From an uncultured Prevotellaceae bacterium (lineage in GTDB: Bacteria; Bacteroidota; Bacteroidia; Bacteroidales; Bacteroidaceae): a DNA stretch of 39,567 nt. The position numbers and the translations under genes are program-made. Below, piece after piece: positions 7,194 through 15,454 of the stretch. Every line of letters begins with the position of its first letter. The first letter of the stretch is position 1. The DNA lies in NCBI GenBank assembly GCA_902769705.1, contig CACXPX010000027.1, positions 1-39,567 of the forward strand, written 5' to 3'. The notes beneath the pieces are model-generated. The model made no database searches. It saw nothing but the letters and a program-made list of their open reading frames with translations, and was not told the origin of the DNA.

Positions 7194-7590
7194 TTGTCAA
7201 GAAAATTCTGATTTTTGGCCCCTAAAAACGGGCATCTTTTTGAATTGGAAAGGATTTTGGTGCGAAAATGGCCATTTTTTGTCGTTTTCGGAAGCTGTTG
7301 AAAACCAATGACTTCCGATTTCTTTACATCTTTTCAGCACCTGAAAGCTATGCTTTGGGGTCGTCAGAGCTATGCTTTAAGGCTCTCACTTGTGGCAAAT
7401 GAGCGTGTCAAATGCCACAAGTGAGCGGCTCATATGCCACATATGACGGTCTCAGAAGCCACAAATGACAAATCCGGTGACAAAAAGTGAAGGTGGAAGA
7501 GGGCGAAAGTAAAGATTCTTTACACATTTCTTTTCTAGATTGAACGGAAAAGTTGACAAGAATTTGTCGTGTTTTTTCAAAAGAATAAAA
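7194..7590 (+). repeat. ~390-bp dispersed intergenic element, copy A
   Basis: Shares its full length with 25143-25526 (reverse orientation) and 37422-37818. Conserved blocks in order: TTGTCAAGAAAATTCTGA at the left end; GATTTTGGTGCGAAAATGGC; TCTTTACATCTTTTC; a six-unit 22-bp array; the palindrome GTAAAGATTCTTTAC (7509-7523); ATTTCTTTTCTAGATTG; GACAAGAATTTGTC followed by a T-rich end. It contains no ORF of note. It lies ~100 bp upstream of the promoter box of the secreted-protein gene at 7756 and points towards it. Confidence 0.9.
7344..7475 (+). repeat. 22-bp tandem array, six units, inside copy A
   Basis: Units start at 7344, 7366, 7388, 7410, 7432 and 7454, each exactly 22 bp. Units 1-2 carry an ATGCTTT core; from unit 4 on they carry a GCCAC core. 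TGA is usual at unit positions 13-15 and TC at 21-22. CTCACTTGTGGCA at 7385-7397 pairs perfectly with TGCCACAAGTGAG at 7413-7425, a 13-bp stem with a 15-nt loop spanning units 2-4. Confidence 0.92.
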
Positions 7591-7689
7591 GGCTACGGCG
7601 TGGTCTTTCTTTTCTGAAAGCTTCGCTTTAGACTCAGTCGTTTAAGGTTTTTTAATATATGATGTCGCGGCAGAAACCTATATTTTTCC

Positions 7690-7697
7690 TATTTTTG
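7690..7697 (+). promoter_or_regulatory. TAnnTTTG box for the secreted protein at 7756
   Basis: TATTTTTG, with the start codon 58 bp further on. It makes an in-frame TTG at 7702 an unlikely start, because transcription would begin at about that point. Confidence 0.5.
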
Positions 7698-7755
7698 TAG
7701 ATTGAAACTCAACCGTTTTTCACTTTATCAGATAAAAACCAAAAATATTACAGAT

Positions 7756-10700
7756 ATGAACAAACAAATTAGGACTTTATTAACCCTTTTGTTGCTCTCC
7801 GTATTCGGGGCAACGACTATGTGGGCGCAGAGTAATCTGTCAGAGATTTATGTTTCCAATTTGGAGTTTATCACCGGCTTCAATAATAATGCCGGCACGC
7901 TAACTACTGTCAAAGAGGGCAGCAGCACGGCCGACCCGTATGCCATTTCTGCCAGATTAACCACGGGGAGTCACGCATCTTCCACCATTTCTTTCATGCT
8001 TCCCATTGGCACCAAATACCTGCATTTCCACGGTTTAGGCAAAACAACTGGTGTTGAAGTTAATGTGGCTGTTAATGGCACAACAATCACTCCAACATCC
8101 GTTTCACTTCCTTACGACTCAGAACGCTTTACCATCGATGCGAATGGCATTGTCACATTCAAAAAGAAACCTACGGCTGACTTTTATAAAGTGATTACGT
8201 TCAACGAACCGCTGGCTGCACCCGCAAGAGTTACTTTTAGTGCTACAGATGGCACCAAAAGCTTCGTGCTTTTCGGCGTGAACTTTGAAACGGCCGACCG
8301 CAAGGGTTCGTCATCTAATCCTTTCACCGCATCAGAGGCGCTATCGATGATGAATAGTAAAGTGCTGATTTCCTCCTTCCAATATTTCACGGGCAAGGTT
8401 TCTACAACAAAAACCATCTCGGACGATGGCAAAGCAACGTTCTTAATTTCCGACGATCCTACAACGAACAACAATGTGAGGGTGAGTTCGTGCAGCTACT
8501 TGAATGGAGCGGCATTCAGCCCCACAGACGCCACTCAGAACTTTCAACTCAATCCGCTCGACCAGGTAGTCATTCAAGCCAAATTGTATGTTCGGTCTAA
8601 TCCCGTGTCACTGACATCTGGCAAGCTCAATACCATCACCCCGCCCACCTACAAAGTGCAGGGAACAGCTACCAATGGTGCTTGGATGGAGATGCAGAGA
8701 AGCACCGATGTGCCTTATGAGCACACGCTCGAAATAGGCCAAATGACGCCAAACGATGACTTCTTCCACATCGAGGAATATTACGGTGACACGTTCAGCC
8801 GCTCTTATTGGGGGCCTGGAAACAATGATGAAAAGACTGCCATCTCTTGGGAAACGAAAGACAACTTCACTTTGACGCCCGGTAATGGAAGTCATCTTAC
8901 CGTTGACACCGAGGGCAACAACTACACGCTGAAAGTGAATCAGGTGGTCGGTGGCCCGACATTAAGCGTTGAAGGATTCGCCACCCCGAAGTTCTATCTG
9001 AACAGGAATGGTGCAGAGCCCGTTGAACTGGTGGCCGACAGCGGCATGTTCAGAGCCTTTGATGTGGCAATGGAGAAAAACCAAGAGTTCTGGATTTCTA
9101 AAGGGCTCGGCGCCGAGTCCTCTGTCTATGCCGCTCCATCAGACTCTCCATCCCAATACATCAACCGCAACAACAGCAACCCAACTGCTGCTGTGCTGGG
9201 GGGAATCAACTACAAAATGAGCACAACGGGCAATTTCAATTTCAAGTTTGTCATGAACACCAGCACCGGAGACGCCACGCTCACCGTTACTGGTTGGCCC
9301 GACCTCATTTATAGCCTTTATGGAAATAAAACTGATAATACTCGATTCACAAAGAACGCCGATGGCAGCTACACCAATACGTTGGAAGTAACCTCTGAGA
9401 TGTTTGTCAACAATAAAGTAGATTTTTCTATTGCATGCGAGAACCTGGAAGAAAATTGGGTGTACTACGGCATACCATCGAGCATCGGCCAATTGAACAG
9501 TGAGAACAGCCAGAATGTTCCGTTGGGCACAGGAGATGACTACTTGAACATTTCCGTGAACCGTGTAGGCACCTACACGCTGACCATCAACCCCGACTTT
9601 ACGCTCACCATCGAGTGGCCCGACCTCATTTACAGCCTCACCCAGTTGGACAATTCTGAATTCACTAAGAACGATGATGGCAGTTACACCAAGACGTTGG
9701 AAGTGACCACAGAGATGTTTGTCAACAATAAATTTGACTTTTCTATTATATGCAAGAACCTGGAAGACCATTGGGTGTACTACGGCATACCATCAACTAT
9801 CGGCCAATTGAACAGGGAGAACAGCCAGAATATTCCGTTGGGTACAGGAGAAGGCTACTTGAACATTTCCTTAGGCCACGCTGGCACCTACACCCTGACT
9901 ATCAATCCCGACTTCACGCTCACCATCGAGTGGCCGACACCCGACTATCAGTTGTGTCACCATAAATCAAACGATGCTCAAATCTATCAAATTCCGTTCG
10001 TATACGATGAGGGAACAAAGTCATGGACGCTCGCCGAGCCTGTGTTCTTTGAATCGGGCGAACAACTTTGGGTGACCGACACACAAACCGGACAAGGTTG
10101 GGGACTTAATGAGGAGAATCCCACCATCAACATGGGCAATTCCAGCAACCTGTATCTTTATCCTAATGGCTCCATCCCCTCTATCGCTGGCTTATGCCCA
10201 TTCCCCCTGAACATCATGTTCACCGAAGACCCCACCAGCAGCTGCCTGATAGCGAACATCACGGGGTGGCCCGAGCCGGGATACTATCTGTATTACTTCA
10301 CAGGTTGGAATGAAGCAGGACTCGCCAATAAGTTCCAAGACAACGGCGACGGCACCTTCACGCTGACGAGGAAAGATATAAAGAACGAATACACCGACGA
10401 TTCATACCGATTCGTTATCATGCACATTAATTACGATGGAATGCAAACCATCTACAGCCATAGTGACGAAGAGGCGACGCTCGTTCCCCAGACAGGCGGC
10501 TACAGAAGCTATCCGCTCACTCAGTATGTGGGAACTGATAAGATGTTCGAACTGTCTCCTGGCGTCTACACGTTTGAAATCAATAATGGTGTTGATCGTC
10601 CATACCTCACCGTAAAAGCAAAGGAGAAGATGTACAGCGTCATTACGAACGGAGACGTCGAAGGTTCTGACATGAGCTGCTTCTTCAAGAAAGAAGGCGG

Positions 10701-11853
10701 TGGCCAGATAGTTCCCGCCACCTATACCGCTGGAGCCGGCAAGAACGGATCGCGCGGCATCGTGGTGCAGTCGAGAGACCGTTCAAGTTCTGAGTTCAAT
10801 TGGGACACAGAGTTCTTCATCCGTGCCAACCAGACGCTGCCTGCAGGCACAAGGTATCACCTTGCGTTCGACTATAAAGCCAGTCGCGATGGTGCAGGAA
10901 GTGAAGCACAGAGCCACGCCGAACCCGGAGAATACATCTGGTATCACTTCCCCGTCACGCCGAACTTCATGTCCGAATGGCAACACTTTGAATTAGAAGG
11001 AGAAATCTCTCAAGAAGAGAGCCCGACCGACAATATGCGTACTATCGACATCTTGTTGGGTCTTTACCCAGAGGCTACCACCTACTACTTCGACAATATC
11101 GTGTTCGAGATCGACAGGTTGAATCTCGAAGAACCGATGGTTGACATTGTCAAGAACGGCGATGTGGAAGGAGAAGACATGAGTTGCTTCTTCAAGAGTG
11201 AGGGCCGCATGGTGGATGGTGAATTTACATTCCCCATCGAACCTGCCACTTACACAGAAGGTGCAGGTATGAACGACAGCCGCGGCATTATTGTCACTAC
11301 ATCCGAGGATGCACCTGCTGAGTGTGGCGCTTTATTTTACATCCGCTTACCGCAGACGCTGTCCGAAGGCACAAAGTATCGCATCTCGTTCGACATCATG
11401 TCAGACAATGTAGCTCTCACCTACACAAATGCTCATGGCGAACCCGGAGAATATGTCTATTACAATGCTCTCGACTTTCTGCATTCCTATCCCTACTGGA
11501 CACATTTCGAAAGGAAAGGAATCATCTCGGCCGAACAAGCACAACAAGACGGAATTCTCATGCGCACCTTCGCCTTCCTCTTGGATCAAAACCACCAGAA
11601 CGAAGTCAACCACTTCTATTTCGACAACATCAAGGTTGAAATCGATGAAGCACATGTTGCTAAGGAAGTGATTATGGGCGACGTCAACGGCGACGGCAAT
11701 GTCAGCATTCAAGATGTTGTGTTGCTCGTCGACTACACGTTGAATAAGCCCGTTTCCGGATTCGTGTTAGAAGCAGCCGATGTGACTGGTGACAACCAAA
11801 TCAATGTCTCCGATGTGGTGGGCATTGTCAACATCGTGCTGAAAAAGAATTAA
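7756..11853 (+). CDS. large secreted modular protein: OB-like domain, tandem repeats, two CBM4/9-like modules, dockerin-like C-terminus
   Basis: 1365 residues from ATG 7756. The first 25 residues (basic start, LLTLLLLSVFG core, WAQ end) form a signal peptide. Next come an N-terminal beta-rich region, an OB-like segment at about 190-300 opening SSNPFTASEALSMM (DUF6359-like), two near-identical ~106-residue repeats each beginning WPDLIYSL (about 515-725), and two CBM4/9-like modules beginning ITNGDVEGSDM and VKNGDVEGEDM (about 955-1125 and 1128-1300, each ending YYFDNI.FEID or similar). The last ~60 residues are a duplicated dockerin-like motif with Ca2+ loops DVNGDGNVSIQD and DVTGDNQINVSD. It probably acts at the cell surface on glycans, but no catalytic domain is visible and no cohesin partner is present. 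It is paralogous to the gene at 12092. A strong terminator follows. Confidence 0.82.
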   Translation: MNKQIRTLLTLLLLSVFGATTMWAQSNLSEIYVSNLEFITGFNNNAGTLTTVKEGSSTADPYAISARLTTGSHASSTISFMLPIGTKYLHFHGLGKTTGVEVNVAVNGTTITPTSVSLPYDSERFTIDANGIVTFKKKPTADFYKVITFNEPLAAPARVTFSATDGTKSFVLFGVNFETADRKGSSSNPFTASEALSMMNSKVLISSFQYFTGKVSTTKTISDDGKATFLISDDPTTNNNVRVSSCSYLNGAAFSPTDATQNFQLNPLDQVVIQAKLYVRSNPVSLTSGKLNTITPPTYKVQGTATNGAWMEMQRSTDVPYEHTLEIGQMTPNDDFFHIEEYYGDTFSRSYWGPGNNDEKTAISWETKDNFTLTPGNGSHLTVDTEGNNYTLKVNQVVGGPTLSVEGFATPKFYLNRNGAEPVELVADSGMFRAFDVAMEKNQEFWISKGLGAESSVYAAPSDSPSQYINRNNSNPTAAVLGGINYKMSTTGNFNFKFVMNTSTGDATLTVTGWPDLIYSLYGNKTDNTRFTKNADGSYTNTLEVTSEMFVNNKVDFSIACENLEENWVYYGIPSSIGQLNSENSQNVPLGTGDDYLNISVNRVGTYTLTINPDFTLTIEWPDLIYSLTQLDNSEFTKNDDGSYTKTLEVTTEMFVNNKFDFSIICKNLEDHWVYYGIPSTIGQLNRENSQNIPLGTGEGYLNISLGHAGTYTLTINPDFTLTIEWPTPDYQLCHHKSNDAQIYQIPFVYDEGTKSWTLAEPVFFESGEQLWVTDTQTGQGWGLNEENPTINMGNSSNLYLYPNGSIPSIAGLCPFPLNIMFTEDPTSSCLIANITGWPEPGYYLYYFTGWNEAGLANKFQDNGDGTFTLTRKDIKNEYTDDSYRFVIMHINYDGMQTIYSHSDEEATLVPQTGGYRSYPLTQYVGTDKMFELSPGVYTFEINNGVDRPYLTVKAKEKMYSVITNGDVEGSDMSCFFKKEGGGQIVPATYTAGAGKNGSRGIVVQSRDRSSSEFNWDTEFFIRANQTLPAGTRYHLAFDYKASRDGAGSEAQSHAEPGEYIWYHFPVTPNFMSEWQHFELEGEISQEESPTDNMRTIDILLGLYPEATTYYFDNIVFEIDRLNLEEPMVDIVKNGDVEGEDMSCFFKSEGRMVDGEFTFPIEPATYTEGAGMNDSRGIIVTTSEDAPAECGALFYIRLPQTLSEGTKYRISFDIMSDNVALTYTNAHGEPGEYVYYNALDFLHSYPYWTHFERKGIISAEQAQQDGILMRTFAFLLDQNHQNEVNHFYFDNIKVEIDEAHVAKEVIMGDVNGDGNVSIQDVVLLVDYTLNKPVSGFVLEAADVTGDNQINVSDVVGIVNIVLKKN
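9295..9930 (+). repeat. intragenic tandem duplication, ~320-bp unit
   Basis: TGGCCCGACCTCATTTA begins copies at 9295 and 9616 (321 bp apart), and the next TGGCC boundary is at 9931 (315 bp). The translated units share NNK.DFSI, WVYYGIPS.IGQLN and TYTLTINPDFTLTIEWP, marking a duplicated beta-domain. Confidence 0.9.
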
Positions 11854-11938
11854 CAACGATGGCCCCCTCTAAACAAGCAGATGCCTTGCGTCTGCTTCCT
11901 ACAAAGTCCTTTTGACCGAAAGGTTAACGAAACCATAG

Positions 11939-11973
11939 CCTTCCTCCCCACCTTGGCGGAGGAAGGTTTTTTT
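11939..11973 (+). terminator. Rho-independent terminator after the 7756 gene
   Basis: CCTTCCTCC (11939-11947) pairs with GGAGGAAGG (11958-11966), followed directly by seven T. Confidence 0.88.
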
Positions 11974-12026
11974 ACACTTTAATGTTTTTTATATCATATA
12001 TCGTGTCACAAATGGTTAAAAATGCG

Positions 12027-12034
12027 TAACTTTG
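12027..12034 (+). promoter_or_regulatory. TAnnTTTG box for the secreted protein at 12092
   Basis: TAACTTTG within GCGTAACTTTGC, the same core as at 14248-14259. The predicted leader is ~54 nt. Confidence 0.65.
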
Positions 12035-12091
12035 CACGTTCAAAATCTTTCATGTACTTTTTAGCTTAAAAAGCATATTTTCAATATAGTT

Positions 12092-13978
12092 ATGAACAAA
12101 ACATTAAAAACTATTTTAGCAATGTTGTTGCTCTGCCTGTTCGGAGCAACTGAGGTGTTGGCACAAGAAAGTCGCCAATCCGATTACAGCAACAATCTGC
12201 AGTTCCTCAACACAAATGGATATGTAGGAACCGGAAACCAGACATACTATGTCGGGAGCACGATGTATAAAAACGGCATCAAGTCTTTTAGAGGAACCGG
12301 CTACCGCTTCCCGACTGTGGCGTTCAAAGTGCCCGTAGGAACCAAGTATCTGCACTTCCACATCTTTGGCGATGTGGCTAACGCCAACTTCACGATGAAG
12401 GTTGGCGATGCCGCAATATTGGAGAACAAGGCATTGCCCTATGACGCTACGATAGCTGGCACGTCTCCCCTCACGTTTGGCAAGGGTTCGGGAAGCCTGA
12501 CTTATCAGCGCATTGAGTTACGCGAACCACTCGAAGCAAACTCCATTGTCGAAATTACCTCGTCAGCTACCGACGCTTCATTCTTGGTCTTCGGTGTATA
12601 TTACGAGGACAACCTCAGGCCACACAAGGGTACCACCGCAGGCAATCCCTTTACCGCAAGCGAAGCTAAGGCTTTGGCTGATGATTATATCAAACTAACC
12701 GACCAAGTCTATGTGCGAGGCTTCGTGTCGAAGCAAGGCACTGACGATGCGCCAAGTACATTCAGTATCTCCGACGACGGCAGCCACACGAATGAGATCC
12801 AGATGGTTCAAGCTAACGGCATCAGCGACAAGAACAAGGTGCTGCCGCGTGACATGGTGACTGTCTATGCGGAAATAGCCACACCAACGGGCAGAAACCT
12901 TATCAACGGCAAAGTATGGTCGCAGACACACCCGATGTACGAGGTGGTACGGACAAGCGGTACGAGCGTTACTACGATGCCAATGCAAGACAATTTTGGA
13001 GATACTAACTCCGACAAATGGCCGCTCCACACCTTCCGCGTAGGCAACATTACCGCAAGCGACCACTTCTATATTCGTGAGAAATACAATAGCAGCGACG
13101 AAGGCATCAATTTCTATGGCCCCACCAGCGAAGGCTACTATGCCATCAGCGAAGAGAACATGACCGACATTCCCTTGACCGCTGGGGAGGGAAGCGAAAT
13201 GTGCGTGACCAAAGAAGGACAATACACATTGACCGTGAAACAAGTGACTAACGGCCCAACCCTCACGCTCGACGGACCTAGAGAGCCGATGTACAGCATC
13301 ATCACCAATGGTGACCTCGAGGGCGAAGACGCTAGCAGTTTCTTCAAGAGAGAGGCTGGCGGCGACATTGTTCCCGCAACCTTCACTGAGGGAGCTGGCG
13401 TGAACGGCACACGAGGCATCGTGATACGTTCGAGAGATAACAATGCCAACCATTATATGCGCTGGGACACTGAGCTTTTCATCCGCGCCAACCAGACGCT
13501 GCCTGCAGGCACAAAGTATTACCTTGCATTCGACTATAAGGCTGACCGAGAGGCTCCAAGCGAGTCACGCTGCTACGATGAGAACTTCCGCGAAATCTAC
13601 GAACATGGAATCGGCACTATGGGCTTCACTACCAAGTGGCAGCACTTTGAAAGCGAAGGAGAAATCACTGCCGACCACAGTCCGAACGACGCAATGCGCA
13701 CCGTTGGATTCTTCCTGGCCGTGCTCTCTGATGCAGCCACCTATTATTTCGACAACATCGTCTTCGAAATTGACAAACCGAAGGGGCTTTTGGGCGATGT
13801 CAACGGTGACGGCGTGATTAACGTAACCGATGTCACTGAACTAGTCGCCTATATCTTGGGCAACCCCAGCAGCAGCTTCATCCTTGACAATGCTGATGTG
13901 TCAGGCGAAGGAAATGTCGATGTGACCGACGTAACGGCCTTGGTCAACATCATCCTGAAAGGAAACACTTCAGAATAA
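12092..13978 (+). CDS. secreted modular protein: OB-like domain, CBM4/9-like module, dockerin-like C-terminus
   Basis: 628 residues. The signal peptide is MNKTLKTILAMLLLCLFG up to VLAQ. The protein is a shorter paralogue of the 7756 gene product: same N-terminal region (VGTKYLHFHIFG), OB-like segment starting GNPFTASEAKAL (about 185-290), and a CBM4/9-like module starting IITNGDLEGEDASSFFKRE (about 405-560) that is close to the first such module of the neighbour, including RANQTLPAGTKYYLAFDYKA. The C-terminal ~60 residues hold two Ca2+-type loops, DVNGDGVINVTD and DVSGEGNVDVTD. It lacks the tandem repeats of its larger relative. It probably binds carbohydrate at the surface, with no catalytic domain seen. 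Its own promoter and a terminator-like hairpin on each side suggest a separate transcript. Confidence 0.82.
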   Translation: MNKTLKTILAMLLLCLFGATEVLAQESRQSDYSNNLQFLNTNGYVGTGNQTYYVGSTMYKNGIKSFRGTGYRFPTVAFKVPVGTKYLHFHIFGDVANANFTMKVGDAAILENKALPYDATIAGTSPLTFGKGSGSLTYQRIELREPLEANSIVEITSSATDASFLVFGVYYEDNLRPHKGTTAGNPFTASEAKALADDYIKLTDQVYVRGFVSKQGTDDAPSTFSISDDGSHTNEIQMVQANGISDKNKVLPRDMVTVYAEIATPTGRNLINGKVWSQTHPMYEVVRTSGTSVTTMPMQDNFGDTNSDKWPLHTFRVGNITASDHFYIREKYNSSDEGINFYGPTSEGYYAISEENMTDIPLTAGEGSEMCVTKEGQYTLTVKQVTNGPTLTLDGPREPMYSIITNGDLEGEDASSFFKREAGGDIVPATFTEGAGVNGTRGIVIRSRDNNANHYMRWDTELFIRANQTLPAGTKYYLAFDYKADREAPSESRCYDENFREIYEHGIGTMGFTTKWQHFESEGEITADHSPNDAMRTVGFFLAVLSDAATYYFDNIVFEIDKPKGLLGDVNGDGVINVTDVTELVAYILGNPSSSFILDNADVSGEGNVDVTDVTALVNIILKGNTSE

Positions 13979-14002
13979 GACTGAAAACCAATAGCATTTA
14001 AG

Positions 14003-14083
14003 GGGCAAAAGCCTGCATCTATCCGGCACCACTCATTGTCTCCAATAGAGAAATGAGCATCAGATTCTTGCAGACTTTTGCCC
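14003..14083 (+). terminator. long stem-loop after the 12092 gene
   Basis: GGGCAAAAG at 14003-14011 pairs with CTTTTGCCC at 14075-14083, with further pairing inside (CTGCA with TGCAG). A pyrimidine-rich tail follows, but no clean T run. Confidence 0.55.
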
Positions 14084-14104
14084 TTCTTCTTGCCAATAAA
14101 AAAA

Positions 14105-14258
14105 GAAGTTACTGCATTTCGGCATTAAAAATAAATGAAATTATTTTATTCTGCTCTCGATTTTACGTAACTTTGTCAACAAATAACGAAGTTACTATAT
14201 CTCAGCATAAAAAATAAATGGATTTATTTTATTCTGCTCTCGATTTTGCGTAACTTTG
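14105..14258 (+). promoter_or_regulatory. duplicated promoter region of the DUF3667 gene
   Basis: Two 71-bp copies (14105-14175 and 14188-14258), offset by 83 bp, both beginning GAAGTTACT, sharing TTTATTCTGCTCTCGATTTT and ending in TAACTTTG (14168-14175 and 14251-14258). The second box predicts a start at about 14262, only ~5 nt before ATG 14267, so its transcript would be almost leaderless. The first would give a leader of ~85 nt. Confidence 0.75.
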
Positions 14259-14266
14259 CGGACAAT

Positions 14267-15346
14267 ATGACAGACTTGAAAGAATCATACGCGAAATTCA
14301 AGGAGTGGCAACGCAGACCTTACCAGGTGAAGCCGCTGGTTGACGAGGAACACGACTGCGCCACCTGTGGCACTCACTTCCGCGGCAACTACTGCCCCCG
14401 TTGCGGCCAGTCGGCAGTAGTGGGGCGCTATTCGTTCAAAAAGGCATTTCTGCTGTTCCTTGATGTGTGGGGCTTGGGCAACCGCAGTATGTTTCGCACG
14501 GTGCGCGACCTGCTGCTGCGGCCTGGCTACATGATACGCGACTATCTGCGAGGCATGCAGATGGCCTATTTCCCGCCGTTCAAAATGTTTTTCCTGGTGA
14601 TAGCGCTGTCGGTGTTGGTCGACACGGGCTTCAACTTGAAAGGCGAGAACCGGCTGAAAAAGGCCACCGACATGATTGCAATGGAGTTCGATGATGACCA
14701 TTCAGAAGACATGGCCGCCGCCATCACCGACTCTGTGAAGCAAGCAACCAAGTCTATCCTTTCTGCCCGGCATGCGACGACTGAAGGTCTGAACACCCTA
14801 CCTGTCGACTCTGCGAAACTAGCAGCACAAACAGACAGCACCGAAGATGCTGGCGAAGACATCAACGAGGACGCAGGGGAAGTAGATAGCGAAAAGGCAT
14901 TGTCAGACAATCCTTTTTCCGAGTCAAGAAAGAACGAAACCATCAGAGCCATCGTCAACTGGATTATGTCCCACCAGACGCTTGTCATGTTTATTTGGCT
15001 ATTGGTGCTCTCGGTTCCGCTTTATTGGTTCTTCCGTCATAGCCCTGCCTTCCCTGACATCCGTTTTTCTGAGTTCTTTGTGGCAATGGTCTACACCACA
15101 AACATGATGAACATCGTCTCTGTCATCGGCGGAATACTGTGTCTGAACGTCTACGGATGGGAGCCGGTATGCTATGCGCTGAGCATCATCCCGCTAATGC
15201 AACTGTCGGGTTACAGCTTCTGGCGCACGCTTTGGAAGGTTGTATGCGCCTTCACGATCCTCATGCTCGCCATCATCATCATTGCTTTCATCGTGGGCGT
15301 CATCGCGATGTTGGTGTCCATCATGTTCTTTGGGGCGGCAAAGTGA
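14267..15346 (+). CDS. DUF3667 zinc-ribbon multi-pass membrane protein
   Basis: 359 residues from ATG 14267; an in-frame TTG at 14246 lies inside the promoter and is rejected. CATCGTHFRGNYCPRCGQ near residues 25-45 holds two Cys pairs typical of a zinc ribbon, followed by LRPGYMIRDYLRG, the hallmark of DUF3667. A first membrane helix (MFFLVIALSVLVDTG) is followed by an acidic, Ser/Thr-rich loop of ~110 residues, then about four more helices, the last one long and Ile-rich. The family is widespread in Bacteroidetes and its function is not established. Two terminators follow, separating it from the convergent carB. Confidence 0.88.
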   Translation: MTDLKESYAKFKEWQRRPYQVKPLVDEEHDCATCGTHFRGNYCPRCGQSAVVGRYSFKKAFLLFLDVWGLGNRSMFRTVRDLLLRPGYMIRDYLRGMQMAYFPPFKMFFLVIALSVLVDTGFNLKGENRLKKATDMIAMEFDDDHSEDMAAAITDSVKQATKSILSARHATTEGLNTLPVDSAKLAAQTDSTEDAGEDINEDAGEVDSEKALSDNPFSESRKNETIRAIVNWIMSHQTLVMFIWLLVLSVPLYWFFRHSPAFPDIRFSEFFVAMVYTTNMMNIVSVIGGILCLNVYGWEPVCYALSIIPLMQLSGYSFWRTLWKVVCAFTILMLAIIIIAFIVGVIAMLVSIMFFGAAK

Positions 15347-15383
15347 ATACATTAATCATTGGCAGACTGACTTCTACAACAAA

Positions 15384-15413
15384 AAAATGCAGTCATTATT
15401 GACTGCATTTTAT
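15384..15413. terminator. bidirectional terminator between the DUF3667 gene and carB
   Basis: AATGCAGTCA (15386-15395), a TTAT loop, then TGACTGCATT (15400-15409). A-rich on one side and T-rich on the other, so it can serve both convergent genes. Confidence 0.88.
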
Positions 15414-15423
15414 AAGACTAAGG

Positions 15424-15454
15424 GGCCAACGTCTTGAATGTTGGCCTCTTTTTA
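15424..15454 (+). terminator. second plus-strand terminator reaching the carB stop codon
   Basis: GGCCAAC (15424-15430) pairs with GTTGGCC (15440-15446), followed by TCTTTTTAATT. The T-rich tail runs up to the carB stop. Confidence 0.75.

Noticed and set aside
7702-7755. TTG start at 7702 (and TTG 14246, TTG 1825, GTG 26041, ATG 24861)
   Set aside because: These extensions overlap predicted promoters or lie upstream of clear signal peptides; downstream ATG codons fit better.
12695-13453. 252-codon minus-strand ORF
   Set aside because: Antisense to the secreted protein at 12092; composition is typical of a shadow frame.
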